Assembly: GCA_039029315.1 (NCBI GenBank)
Contig: JBCCGK010000108.1
Coordinates: 1-39,842 of the forward strand
Length of the DNA: 39,842 nucleotides
DNA from: JBCCCJ01 sp039029315
GTDB lineage: Bacteria; Bacteroidota; Bacteroidia; J057
Reading direction: 5' to 3'
In this document: positions 1 through 7,865 of the stretch, piece after piece
How positions within the stretch are numbered: the stretch's first letter is position 1
Layout: each line of letters starts with the position of its first letter
The notes under the pieces: model-generated
Told to the model about the DNA's origin: nothing
Databases searched by the model: none
What the model saw: the letters and a program-made list of their open reading frames with translations, nothing else
Position numbers and translations under genes: made by a program

Positions 1-4
1 CTAA

Positions 5-1157
5 CTGATATTACGCACTAGAAATTGAACATTTCATTTCTTGAAGTTCTTTGAATGCTTCCTTGAGTGAAGCAGCGTAAAGTTTGCTTTTGAGGGCAAA
101 GTGATTGAGTTTTGTTTTGATCTTCAATGCCTCAAACTGGACCAATGCACAGAATGCAGCAAAGATGTGATTGGCTTGGGTTGTTGGCACTTTTGTTGGA
201 GATGTCTGTAAAGACGCATTGTTTTTGAGGGACTTATGGCTGGGTTCTATCCGCCAGCGCTCTGGGTAGAGCGAGATGATTTGCTGGTAGGTCATTCCCT
301 CTCTGTTCGTAACTAGGAACAGCTCCCCTGTGCTCTGATCTTTGTTGACATAGATTTCTTTACACACATAAAGGGGAAATGGCAATCGGTCGAGCCATAT
401 CTGACGGACTTCTCCTGGCTGGAGTGAGAGGGTTGATAACTTGACAAAGTCTTTTCGGCGGGCCTGTCCTTTACTCAAGGCCACCTTTCGGTTGGATTTG
501 AGGCCAAAGAGAAAGTCTTTCTTGAGTTTCTCGGCGATGTAGCGTAAATTTTTGACATTGGCATACCAACTGTCTGCCATCACCCATTCGAAGGGAATAT
601 GGTGCATGAAATGGGCTCCGTGCAGCAGATCTCGAAAACGCGCATTCTTGTCCTTAGGGCTATATCTTTCTCGCTCTCCGGTTTCAGGATGAGGCCTGAA
701 CTCAGATTTGCGAACCAGATCGAAACCCACAGGAAAGTTCACATCCTGGCATTCATGCTGCACACTGTACTGAAGATGAACAATATTGATCCCTTTGACT
801 GGCTTGCCATGAAGATGGCTGTAGTGATAGCTGATCAGCTCATTCTCTTTCGAATGGGGCTTCTCACAAACAAAATCGTCTGCGATTAGCATGCCTGATT
901 CAGCTTCTACTTTGCGAACCAGTGGCTTGATCCGTTTCCAGTACTGGCTAGAAGTGAACAGATCATAGGATTCGCTCAGCATGCGAGTAACCTGATCGTG
1001 GCTAAAGGCCGAATCAACCAAACGAGACAGACCAGTCGCACTCACTTGGCCAGTGCTAATCATCAGATAATCAATATATACTTCCAGAAGATCTTTCGAG
1101 CTCATAACAACAAGATTTTCTCCTTTGGAATCTACGACTTTTCATGCGTAACATCAG
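5..1157 (-). mobile_element. IS4/IS701-like insertion sequence with inverted ends
   Basis: The single transposase gene is bounded by a matching inverted repeat: CTGATATTACGCA at 5-17 and TGCGTAACATCAG at 1145-1157, agreeing at 12 of 13 bases. The transposase stop codon lies inside the left repeat, a common compact arrangement. The four bases left of the element (CTAA) equal the last four of the seven bases right of it (ATACTAA), so a 7-base target duplication is possible, but only four bases are visible. The element would be about 1.15 kb, at the short end for IS4. The exact ends are inferred from the repeat alone. Confidence 0.75.
11..1105 (-). CDS. IS4-like DDE transposase
   Basis: This is the 364-residue transposase of the insertion sequence, which would cut and rejoin DNA at the element ends. 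It has the IS4-type catalytic pattern: a first Asp in LIADDF (residues 76-77), a second in MADSW (D178), and the C-terminal signature Y280-x2-R283-x3-E287-x6-K294 in YPERWRIEPSHKSLK. The frame is intact with no stop or frameshift, so the enzyme may be active. The ATG at 1105 leaves about 40 bases to the right inverted repeat, enough for a short promoter. Assignment to the DDE/IS4 superfamily is secure; IS4 versus IS701 cannot be settled by eye. Confidence 0.9.
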   Translation of the reverse strand: MSSKDLLEVYIDYLMISTGQVSATGLSRLVDSAFSHDQVTRMLSESYDLFTSSQYWKRIKPLVRKVEAESGMLIADDFVCEKPHSKENELISYHYSHLHGKPVKGINIVHLQYSVQHECQDVNFPVGFDLVRKSEFRPHPETGERERYSPKDKNARFRDLLHGAHFMHHIPFEWVMADSWYANVKNLRYIAEKLKKDFLFGLKSNRKVALSKGQARRKDFVKLSTLSLQPGEVRQIWLDRLPFPLYVCKEIYVNKDQSTGELFLVTNREGMTYQQIISLYPERWRIEPSHKSLKNNASLQTSPTKVPTTQANHIFAAFCALVQFEALKIKTKLNHFALKSKLYAASLKEAFKELQEMKCSISSA

Positions 1158-1181
1158 ATACTAATTGAGTTTGGGAAATAA

Positions 1182-1341
1182 GAGACTGTTTCGATATCTG
1201 AGCTGAGAATTTTTCTGATGTATTTTTTTCTCAGACAAGGCTCTTTTTTGTTCTCATAGTGGCGCTATGAGAACAAAAAAGCTGTAGGATGAGGAAAAAA
1301 GACGCATACAAAAAATAAGTAACAGATCTCAAAACAGTCTT
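1182..1341 (+). repeat. MITE-like non-coding repeat, copy 1
   Basis: This 160-base element starts with GAGACTGTTT and ends with AAACAGTCTT, a terminal inverted repeat with one mismatch. The flanks read ATAA on both sides, a possible target duplication. Inside is a perfect palindrome, TTTTTTGTTCTCATAG against CTATGAGAACAAAAAA around a five-base centre (about 1247-1284), and a smaller stem CTGAGAA/TTCTCAG. It contains no open frame. A clearly homologous copy in reverse orientation is at 7043-7203. Terminal repeats, small size and no coding capacity fit a MITE moved in trans by an IS5-type transposase, but no such gene is in the window. Confidence 0.8.
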
Positions 1342-1599
1342 ATAAGGGAAAAGATAAAAAATCCCCTTATTTCCTTCATGCCTTTACTCCCTGTATATTC
1401 TAAATTCGCCTCCCCATATAAAAGTGGACACATTTATATTTGGCAATCATCTTCCACCCTCTCGCTCTCCCGCCAGCGGGAGACATCAGCCCACAAGGCC
1501 AGGAATCTTACCAATCAAGCCATTATATCCTCTATTTCCCTTATTCCCAAAATCAACCCTAATATTGTCCATCCACTTACTATTTTTATTAGCATAGGA

Positions 1600-1630
1600 T
1601 TTGGGCAGCAAAAAAATAATCGTATATTTG
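1600..1630 (+). promoter_or_regulatory. Bacteroidota-type promoter for ftsB
   Basis: TTTG at 1600-1603, a 19-base gap and TATATTTG at 1623-1630 match the -33/-7 consensus (TTTG, about 19-21 bases, TAnnTTTG) of the primary sigma factor in this phylum. Transcription would start near 1637, about 90 bases before the chosen ATG. Confidence 0.65.
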
Positions 1631-1726
1631 CTCATAATCACCCAACTACGTGCAATAAGTTGAAGTTATCATTGAAGCATTTTGCACAATTTTTGCATGT
1701 TATCAGGTGAAAAAAATGGTAATCGC

Positions 1727-2050
1727 ATGAATCCTTTATTCAATATACTGAAATCAAGTGCCCAAAAAGTTCGGAAAGCTGCTGTAACCAAGTATTTTTT
1801 GGTATTGGCATTTGCAGTCGTATGGATGCTGTTCTTTGATCGCTATAATGTCATGTCTCGCCAAAGCATGCAACATCAGATTGATGAACTGCAACGAGAC
1901 GAAGCATATTACCGGACGGCCATTACAGAACTTGAACAGGAAGAAAGACGACTCCTTCAGGATCTTGAATCCATGGAACGCTATGCACGCGAGACCTATC
2001 ACATGCGGAAACCTGGGGAAGATGTTTACGTTATTGTAGACAAGGAATAG
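1727..2050 (+). CDS. FtsB/DivIC-like septum formation initiator
   Basis: This is a 107-residue bitopic membrane protein of the divisome. FtsB/DivIC proteins link early and late division proteins and help activate septal wall synthesis. A charged N-terminus is followed by one membrane segment (about residues 22-38, KYFLVLAFAVVWMLFF) and a heptad-rich coiled coil (about 45-85). The C-terminus has the ARETYHMRKPGEDVYVI type of ending seen in the family. The ATG at 1727 is preferred over an in-frame TTG at 1682 because it gives the usual length and topology. asnS follows after 82 bases on the same strand and may be co-transcribed. Confidence 0.85.
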   Translation: MNPLFNILKSSAQKVRKAAVTKYFLVLAFAVVWMLFFDRYNVMSRQSMQHQIDELQRDEAYYRTAITELEQEERRLLQDLESMERYARETYHMRKPGEDVYVIVDKE

Positions 2051-2096
2051 ACCTCCCCTCCTATTTCCTTCATTTCTTTTTGCTAAAACAAAGTTT

Positions 2097-2116
2097 AGGC
2101 CGCAACTTTGCGGCCT
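2097..2116. other. Hairpin between ftsB and asnS
   Basis: AGGCCGCAA and TTGCGGCCT form a perfect 9-base-pair, GC-rich stem with a two-base centre. No T-run follows on the plus strand, so it is not a standard terminator. It lies just upstream of asnS and could slow or process the transcript. Confidence 0.45.
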
Positions 2117-2132
2117 GAAAGTCATTTGAGTC

Positions 2133-3563
2133 ATGCGTAGAACAGAAATCAAAACTGTGCTGGCCACCGAGCCGGAAGATCAGGTCTTGCTGGTCAAAGG
2201 ATGGGTGAAAACATTTCGCGCCCGTCGATTTATAGCTCTCAATGATGGGTCTTCTCTCAATAATCTGCAAATCGTCGTAGACTTTGAAAAATATGACGAA
2301 GAATTGATTCGTCGTATCAACACAGGAGCTGCCATTGCGATACAGGGACAGCTTGTAGAATCGCAGGGAAAAGGTCAAAAGGTAGAATTAATTGCAGATC
2401 AAATCGAAATTCTTGGAGATGCAGATCCTACTGAGTTTCCGATTCAACCCAAGAAACACAGCATGGAGTTTCTGCGGGAGAAAGCTCATCTCAGGATGCG
2501 AACAAACACTTTCGCCGCAGTATTCCGGATCCGCCACTCATTGGCATTCGCAGTCCACAAATACTTCCATGACAGGGGGTTTTTCTACATGCATAGCCCA
2601 ATCATAACAGGCAGTGATGCGGAAGGAGCTGGCGAAATGTTCAGAGTAAGTACCCTCCCTCCAAAGAATCCTCCTCTCACAGAAGATGGCGAGATTGATT
2701 GGAAAGAAGACTTCTTTGGCAAAGAAACCAATCTCACAGTCTCTGGTCAGCTGGAAGCAGAAGTAGGTGCCATGTCTTTGGGCAAAGTGTATACCTTCGG
2801 TCCGACCTTCCGTGCAGAGAATTCCAATACTACCCGGCATTTGTCTGAGTTTTGGATGATTGAGCCAGAAGTAGCCTTTATTGAATTGGAGGGCAACATG
2901 GATCTGGCTGAGGATTTTTTGAAATACATCATCCAATACGTGATGGACAACAACCCGGATGATCTGGCCTTCCTGGATCAGCGAATCCAACAGGAAGAAA
3001 GGAACATGAAGGCGGAGCTTCGACGTCCCATGGGACTGATCGAGACCTTGAGATTTGTCGTCGAAAATGAGTTTACCAGAATCACCTATACAGAAGCCAT
3101 CAACATTCTCAAAAATTCCAAACCTTACAAAAAAGGAAGATTTGAGTATCCTGTGGAGTGGGGCAAGGATCTTCAATCCGAGCATGAACGCTATCTGGTA
3201 GAGAAAAAATTTAAACGTCCGGTCATAGTTACAGGCTATCCAAAATCATTCAAAGCCTTCTATATGCGCCTGAATGATGATAACAACACTGTTGCTGCCA
3301 TGGATATCCTTTTTCCAGGAATCGGAGAAGTGATTGGAGGATCTCAGCGTGAGGAACGACTGGATGTCCTTCAGGCACGCATGGCTGAAATGGATATCCC
3401 GGAACACGAACTCTGGTGGTATCTCGAACTCCGCAAATTTGGTACAGCGCCTCATGCAGGATTCGGCCTTGGATTCGAGCGGATGGTTCTCTTTGTTACA
3501 GGGATGAGCAACATTCGGGACGTGATTCCATTCCCGCGTGCGCCAAAGAATGCAGAATTTTAG
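2133..3563 (+). CDS. asnS: Asparaginyl-tRNA synthetase
   Basis: This cytoplasmic class IIb enzyme activates asparagine with ATP and charges tRNA-Asn. The 476-residue length is close to the usual 460-480. An N-terminal OB-fold anticodon-binding domain (about 15-105) precedes the class II catalytic core. Motif 2 is visible in GPTFRAENSNTTRHLSEFWM, and motif 3 in GFGLGFERMVLFVTGMSNIR. The C-terminus PFPRAPKNAEF is typical of AsnS, and the Asn-specific SQREERLD segment is present. It ends at a strong terminator shared with the convergent serS gene. Confidence 0.97.
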   Translation: MRRTEIKTVLATEPEDQVLLVKGWVKTFRARRFIALNDGSSLNNLQIVVDFEKYDEELIRRINTGAAIAIQGQLVESQGKGQKVELIADQIEILGDADPTEFPIQPKKHSMEFLREKAHLRMRTNTFAAVFRIRHSLAFAVHKYFHDRGFFYMHSPIITGSDAEGAGEMFRVSTLPPKNPPLTEDGEIDWKEDFFGKETNLTVSGQLEAEVGAMSLGKVYTFGPTFRAENSNTTRHLSEFWMIEPEVAFIELEGNMDLAEDFLKYIIQYVMDNNPDDLAFLDQRIQQEERNMKAELRRPMGLIETLRFVVENEFTRITYTEAINILKNSKPYKKGRFEYPVEWGKDLQSEHERYLVEKKFKRPVIVTGYPKSFKAFYMRLNDDNNTVAAMDILFPGIGEVIGGSQREERLDVLQARMAEMDIPEHELWWYLELRKFGTAPHAGFGLGFERMVLFVTGMSNIRDVIPFPRAPKNAEF

Positions 3564-3624
3564 ACCCTGTTCAGGCATGTTATCCGGGATAAAAGCAGAT
3601 TTTTTTATCTCACCAGCCTCAAAT

Positions 3625-3663
3625 AAAAAAAGCGTAGCATCCATTCAATGCTGCGCTTTTTTT
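3625..3663. terminator. Bidirectional intrinsic terminator (asnS/serS)
   Basis: The arms A7-GCGTAGCAT and ATGCTGCGC-T7 pair over about 16 bases with one G-U pair and a 7-base loop. The A-run on one side and T-run on the other let it end transcripts in both directions. It sits between the convergent asnS and serS genes. Confidence 0.9.
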
Positions 3664-3709
3664 ATGAGAATGAATTTGTGAGACTGGAGGCTTCACAGCA
3701 TAGATTGAC

Positions 3710-4987
3710 TCAGATTTTTTCAAATCCAGTATACTTCCTCAACACCTCGGGAATCAGAATACTTCCATCTGCTTGCTGATTATTTTCTAGCAAGGAGGCC
3801 ACAATTCTCGGCAATGCCAGGGCACTTCCATTGAGAGAGTGGGCCAGATGTGTTTTTTTGTCCTCTTTGCCTCTGTATCGAAGCTTGAGTCGATTGGTCT
3901 GGTAGGTTTCAAAATTACTCACAGAGCTCACTTCCAGCCATCGACCCTGTCCAGCACTGTATACCTCCAGATCATAGGTTTTGGCAGAAGTAAAGCTCAT
4001 ATCCCCTGTGCACAAGAGCAATCTTCTAAATGGAAATCCAAGTGCCTCCAGGAGTGATTCAGAATGCTTGGTCATTTCCTCCAGCATTTCATAAGAGTTG
4101 TCTGGATGGGCAATCTGTACAATCTCAACTTTGTCAAATTGATGGAGTCTATTCAGTCCCTTTACATCTTTGCCATAGGAGCCTGCTTCCCGTCTGAAAC
4201 AAGGAGTATATCCGCAAGCTTTGATTGGCAGGTCATCTTCTGCCAAAATGTCTCCTCTGAACAAATTGGTAATTGGAACTTCCGCAGTAGGGATCAGATA
4301 AAAGCCATCTCTCTCGATCACATACATATCTCCATCCTTGTCAGGCAATTGTCCTGTGCCAAATCCAGATGCTTCATTGATCAGCAAGGGGGGCTGATAT
4401 TCCACAAATCCTGCTTCACGAGCCTGATCCAGAAAATAGGAAATCAACGCTCTTTGTAAAGTAGCTCCCTTTCCTTTATATACAGGGAATCCGGCACCTG
4501 TAATTTTCACTCCCAGTTTCCAGTCAATGATATCATGCTTTACCGCCAGCTCCCAATGAGGCAAAGGAGTGAAATCAAAAGAAATTGTTACATCATTTTG
4601 ATAGGCGACTACATTGTCATCAGCATGCTTCCCTGATGGCACACTTTCATGCGGGGTATTAGGAAGCGTTACCAATAAATCACGAGACTGTGTTTCAATC
4701 TCTTGCACCGATTGTTCTAGTTCCTTCATCCGACCTTTGGCCTCTGATGTTTTGGCTTTCGCAGCTTCCGCCTCCTCTCTTTTGCCTTCTTTCATCAATC
4801 GACCAATCGATTTGGAGATCTCCTTGGATTGGTTGCGAAGTTGCTCCAATTCAGTAAGAGTTTGCTTCCGTTGCAGATCCAGTTCAAGGATATTGGCAAC
4901 TTTTTCTTTTGCAGTTGCAACCCCTTTTGTCTCAAGGGCAGCAATAATTGGCTCGGCTTTTGTTCTAAGTTTCTGGATTTCTAGCAT
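3710..4987 (-). CDS. serS: Seryl-tRNA synthetase
   Basis: This class IIa enzyme charges tRNA-Ser with serine. The 425-residue product begins MLEIQKLRTK and has the family's long antiparallel coiled-coil arm (about 30-105, rich in K/E/L/Q), which contacts the long variable arm of tRNA-Ser. Motif 2 is CFRREAGSYGKDVKGLNRLH and motif 3 begins at LNGSALALPR. The C-terminus DGSILIPEVLRKYTGFEKI is typical. The frame stays open 21 codons upstream to 5050, but family N-termini align to the ATG at 4987. The gene is divergent from rho. Confidence 0.96.
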   Translation of the reverse strand: MLEIQKLRTKAEPIIAALETKGVATAKEKVANILELDLQRKQTLTELEQLRNQSKEISKSIGRLMKEGKREEAEAAKAKTSEAKGRMKELEQSVQEIETQSRDLLVTLPNTPHESVPSGKHADDNVVAYQNDVTISFDFTPLPHWELAVKHDIIDWKLGVKITGAGFPVYKGKGATLQRALISYFLDQAREAGFVEYQPPLLINEASGFGTGQLPDKDGDMYVIERDGFYLIPTAEVPITNLFRGDILAEDDLPIKACGYTPCFRREAGSYGKDVKGLNRLHQFDKVEIVQIAHPDNSYEMLEEMTKHSESLLEALGFPFRRLLLCTGDMSFTSAKTYDLEVYSAGQGRWLEVSSVSNFETYQTNRLKLRYRGKEDKKTHLAHSLNGSALALPRIVASLLENNQQADGSILIPEVLRKYTGFEKI

Positions 4988-5078
4988 GAATTGCGTAATT
5001 ATCCTGCGAAATAACAAAAACCTTTGCAGATTCGTAAGAAAAGTTCGCATTGATGCGTTTCCAATAGACAGGAATTAA

Positions 5079-5111
5079 TTTGGAAATCATCATTTGATTT
5101 CATTACCTTTG
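5079..5111 (+). promoter_or_regulatory. Bacteroidota-type promoter for rho
   Basis: TTTG at 5079-5082, a 21-base gap and TACCTTTG at 5104-5111 match the phylum consensus. Transcription would start near 5118, giving rho a leader of about 140 bases. The leader is pyrimidine-rich, and rho autoregulation through its leader is known in other bacteria, so a self-termination role is possible but unproven. Confidence 0.6.
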
Positions 5112-5257
5112 CGGTGGCACGAATTCCTTCCACTTATACATTATTCAGCCTTTGATTTCCAGCCGTTGATGAAATAGTGAGCCTCTGCCACTAAACTGGT
5201 TTTACAATTTCTCTTATTACTACATCCTGTAGAGCCTGATGTTAATTTGTACCATAT

Positions 5258-6994
5258 ATGTACGACATTATTGAACTGAATAACCTTGAGGTACCTCAGC
5301 TTAAGGACATTGCTAAGAATTTACAGATTGAGGAGCTTGATAAGCTAGGAAAACAGGACTTGATTTTCAAGATACTGGACCGACAGGCAACCATGCCTGA
5401 TGATGCGTTGCAGGCCCTGAAAGAGGTTAAATCTGCTACGCCTGAGCCGGTTGAAGAAGCTCCTCCCAAGAAAAAAACGCCAACTGCCAAATCCAAAAAG
5501 AAGACGGAAGAAGCAAAAGAGGCAGATCCCGTAGTTGCTGAGAAACCTGCAAACAGACGCAGAAAGTCTAGTACAACCAAGCGTACTCGCAGAACCAAAG
5601 CAACTGACAAAAAGGAAGAAAAAGTTGCTGAACCAGCAGACAAGACTGTTGAAGCACAAAATGAAAAGACAGAGGCCGCCCCTACAGTTGATCCTCCAGA
5701 AAATGGGAATGATGGACAAAACGGGAATCAGCCTGAACGAAAACGAACTAGAAGAAAGCGAACGCCCAGAAACGAGCAGGAAAAATCTGAAACGAAGAAG
5801 GAAGAGCGGCCTGCAAATAATGGGAATGACAAATCCAGTCCAAGACAAGAAACCCAGTCTGCCATAGACCTCGAAGGGGTGATCAGCAATCAAGGTGTTT
5901 TGGAAGTGATCCCTGAAGGATATGGGTTCCTTCGTTCTTCTGAGTACAATTATCTGCCATCTCCTGATGATATTTACGTCTCTCCTTCACAGATCAAATT
6001 ATTTGGTCTAAAAACCGGGGATACTGTCTTTGGCACAATCCGCCCTCCCAAGGATGGAGAACGATATTTTGCCCTACTAAAGGTGAATAACATCAATGGC
6101 CGAAATCCCAAGGAAGTGCGGGACAGAATCTACTTTGATCATTTGACTCCCCTCTTTCCCGAAGACCGATTCAGCCTCGCAATAGACAAATCACAGAATA
6201 AAGATCTCTCCCTTCGAATTGTGGATATGTTCTCTCCTATTGGGAAAGGACAAAGGGGATTGATCGTTTCTCAACCCAAGACGGGGAAAACCATTCTCCT
6301 GCAAAAAGTTGCCAATGCCATTGCAACCAATCATCCCGAAGCCTTTCTGATCATTCTTTTGATTGATGAAAGACCGGAGGAAGTAACTGATATGCAGAGG
6401 AATGTAAATGCTGAGGTCATTGCCTCCACCTTTGATGAGCCTGCTGACCGACATGTGCAAGTTGCTACAATTGTATTGGAAAAAGCCAAAAGAATGGTAG
6501 AATGTGGACATGATGTTGTCATTCTGCTTGATTCTATCACTCGATTGGCACGCGCACATAACACCTGTATGCCAGCATCCGGGAAAATTCTTTCTGGTGG
6601 GGTCGATGCAAATGCGCTTCACAAGCCCAAACGATTTTTTGGTGCGGCCAGAAATATTGAGCATGGTGGTTCTCTGACCATTCTTGCTACAGCCCTGATC
6701 GATACGGGGAGCAAAATGGATGAGGTAATCTTTGAAGAATTCAAAGGCACAGGTAATATGGAGCTACAACTGGATCGCCGACTGGCCAACCGAAGAGTCT
6801 ATCCCGCGATCGATGTCATGGCTTCAGGAACACGAAGAGAAGACTTGTTGCTTGACCCACAGGATATCAACAAAATCTGGGTCCTCCGCAAATTCATGGC
6901 AGACATGAACCCTGTTGAAGGAATGCAGTTCCTTCAAGAACGGATGAAAAATACCGAAGACAACGATGAGTTCCTCTTATCGATGAATAAATAA
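5258..6994 (+). CDS. rho: Transcription termination factor Rho, with long charged insertion
   Basis: Rho is a hexameric RNA-dependent ATPase that pulls nascent RNA from RNA polymerase. At 578 residues it is well above the E. coli length of 419. The N-terminal Rho_N helix bundle (about 1-45, DIIELNNLEVPQLKDIAKNL) is separated from the RNA-binding cold-shock-like domain (about 210-280, GVLEVIPEGYGFLRS) by roughly 150 residues very rich in K, R, E, P and N. The ATPase core has Walker A PKTGKT (about residue 340) and Walker B VVILLDS (about 420). Insertions here are known in Bacteroidota and Actinobacteria Rho and may aid RNA binding or condensate formation. MITE copy 2 starts 48 bases after the stop. 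Confidence 0.97.
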   Translation: MYDIIELNNLEVPQLKDIAKNLQIEELDKLGKQDLIFKILDRQATMPDDALQALKEVKSATPEPVEEAPPKKKTPTAKSKKKTEEAKEADPVVAEKPANRRRKSSTTKRTRRTKATDKKEEKVAEPADKTVEAQNEKTEAAPTVDPPENGNDGQNGNQPERKRTRRKRTPRNEQEKSETKKEERPANNGNDKSSPRQETQSAIDLEGVISNQGVLEVIPEGYGFLRSSEYNYLPSPDDIYVSPSQIKLFGLKTGDTVFGTIRPPKDGERYFALLKVNNINGRNPKEVRDRIYFDHLTPLFPEDRFSLAIDKSQNKDLSLRIVDMFSPIGKGQRGLIVSQPKTGKTILLQKVANAIATNHPEAFLIILLIDERPEEVTDMQRNVNAEVIASTFDEPADRHVQVATIVLEKAKRMVECGHDVVILLDSITRLARAHNTCMPASGKILSGGVDANALHKPKRFFGAARNIEHGGSLTILATALIDTGSKMDEVIFEEFKGTGNMELQLDRRLANRRVYPAIDVMASGTRREDLLLDPQDINKIWVLRKFMADMNPVEGMQFLQERMKNTEDNDEFLLSMNK

Positions 6995-7042
6995 AATAAA
7001 TATGCAAGAGATCGAGGAGTGAGTGGTGATAGAACTCTCTTA

Positions 7043-7203
7043 GAGACTGTTTGAACATCTATCACTAATTTTTTGTATGCGTCTTTTTTCCTCATCCGGC
7101 GGCTTTTTTTGTTCCCATAGCACAACTATGAGAACAAAAAAGAGCCTTGGCTGAGAAAAAAATACATCATAAAAATTCTCAGCACAGATTCCCAAACAGT
7201 CTC
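7043..7203 (-). repeat. MITE-like non-coding repeat, copy 2
   Basis: This is the inverted copy of the element at 1182-1341. The ends are a perfect 10-base inverted repeat, GAGACTGTTT and AAACAGTCTC, flanked on both sides by TTA, a likely 3-base target duplication. IS5-family elements of the IS1031 type make TNA duplications, which would fit. Long blocks are identical between copies, for example GATGAGGAAAAAAGACGCAT, and the central palindrome is kept, with its loop and a few stem bases changed. It lies between the convergent rho and LOG genes. Confidence 0.85.
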
Positions 7204-7228
7204 TTAATTCACGACTCATTCCTTCCTA

Positions 7229-7825
7229 TCAGATCCATTTATCAACCTGTTCTGGTTGATATGCAGCCATCTTTTCCAGCAATCCTTTTGGCTGATCATG
7301 GTCGATTAACATCTCCCGGTTTTTCTGTCGGAGAAACTGATTCTCCACCATGCCGTCAAACATCTTCAGTAACTCATCATAGTAACCGTTGACATTCAGG
7401 ATTCCGATAGGATGTGCGTGAAGTCCCAACTGCGCCCAGGTAAGGATCTCACAGAGTTCATCCATGGTCCCAAATCCACCTGGCATCGCGATGAAGGCTT
7501 CTGACCGATCTGCGAGGATCTGCTTTCTTTCGTGCATGGTCTCTGTCACTATCATCTCGGTCAAGCCATCATGCCCAACTTCTTTGGCCTGCAAAAATTG
7601 AGGAATAACTCCGATTGCAGTCCCATTTTCCTGAAGAACAGCATCAGCAATCACCCCCATCAGGCCCACTTTTCCCCCTCCAAACAGGAGAGAGATTTTG
7701 TATTTGGCCATAAGGGTTCCCAATTCACGTGCAGCTTTGGCAAAACCAGGATGTTCTCCTGTACTGGAGCCACAATACACACAAATAGAAGAAAATGGAA
7801 AGGTCTCATCTAACTTGGCAGCCAT
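7229..7825 (-). CDS. LOG-family cytokinin riboside 5'-monophosphate phosphoribohydrolase (TIGR00730)
   Basis: This 198-residue Rossmann-fold protein belongs to the LOG / 'lysine decarboxylase-like' family. Characterised members split the ribose-5'-phosphate from nucleoside monophosphates such as cytokinin nucleotides; the natural substrate in a Bacteroidota cell is unknown. It shows SICVYCGSS near the N-terminus, LLFGGGKVGLMG, and the hallmark MPGGFGTMDELCEILTW. The start MAAKLDETF at 7825 is chosen because the frame upstream (to 7999) overlaps the preceding gene and lacks family similarity. It follows the GHL10 gene by 40 bases on the same strand, so the two are probably co-transcribed. Confidence 0.9.
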   Translation of the reverse strand: MAAKLDETFPFSSICVYCGSSTGEHPGFAKAARELGTLMAKYKISLLFGGGKVGLMGVIADAVLQENGTAIGVIPQFLQAKEVGHDGLTEMIVTETMHERKQILADRSEAFIAMPGGFGTMDELCEILTWAQLGLHAHPIGILNVNGYYDELLKMFDGMVENQFLRQKNREMLIDHDQPKGLLEKMAAYQPEQVDKWI

Positions 7826-7865
7826 ATTCAAAAAGATTTGCTGCGCAAGGTAGGGATTTTTACAA

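Larger units (their letters stand above)
1106..1726. other. Intergenic region between transposase and ftsB
   Basis: This 620-base stretch holds the right end of the insertion sequence (to 1157), MITE copy 1 (1182-1341), a short palindrome at 1466-1483 (TCTCCCGC, CA, GCGGGAGA) and the promoter of the next gene (1600-1630). The open frame at 1378-1710 is low-complexity, resembles no protein I know and overlaps the promoter, so I read it as non-coding. Nothing else is recognisable. Confidence 0.6.

Noticed and set aside
1247..1284. MITE palindrome as a standard intrinsic terminator
   Set aside because: The stem's outer ends are the T and A runs themselves, so no separate T-tail follows the hairpin in either direction.
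1378..1710. 110-codon plus-strand open frame after MITE copy 1
   Set aside because: It has low-complexity composition and no recognisable domain, contains the palindrome at 1466-1483 and overlaps the ftsB promoter.
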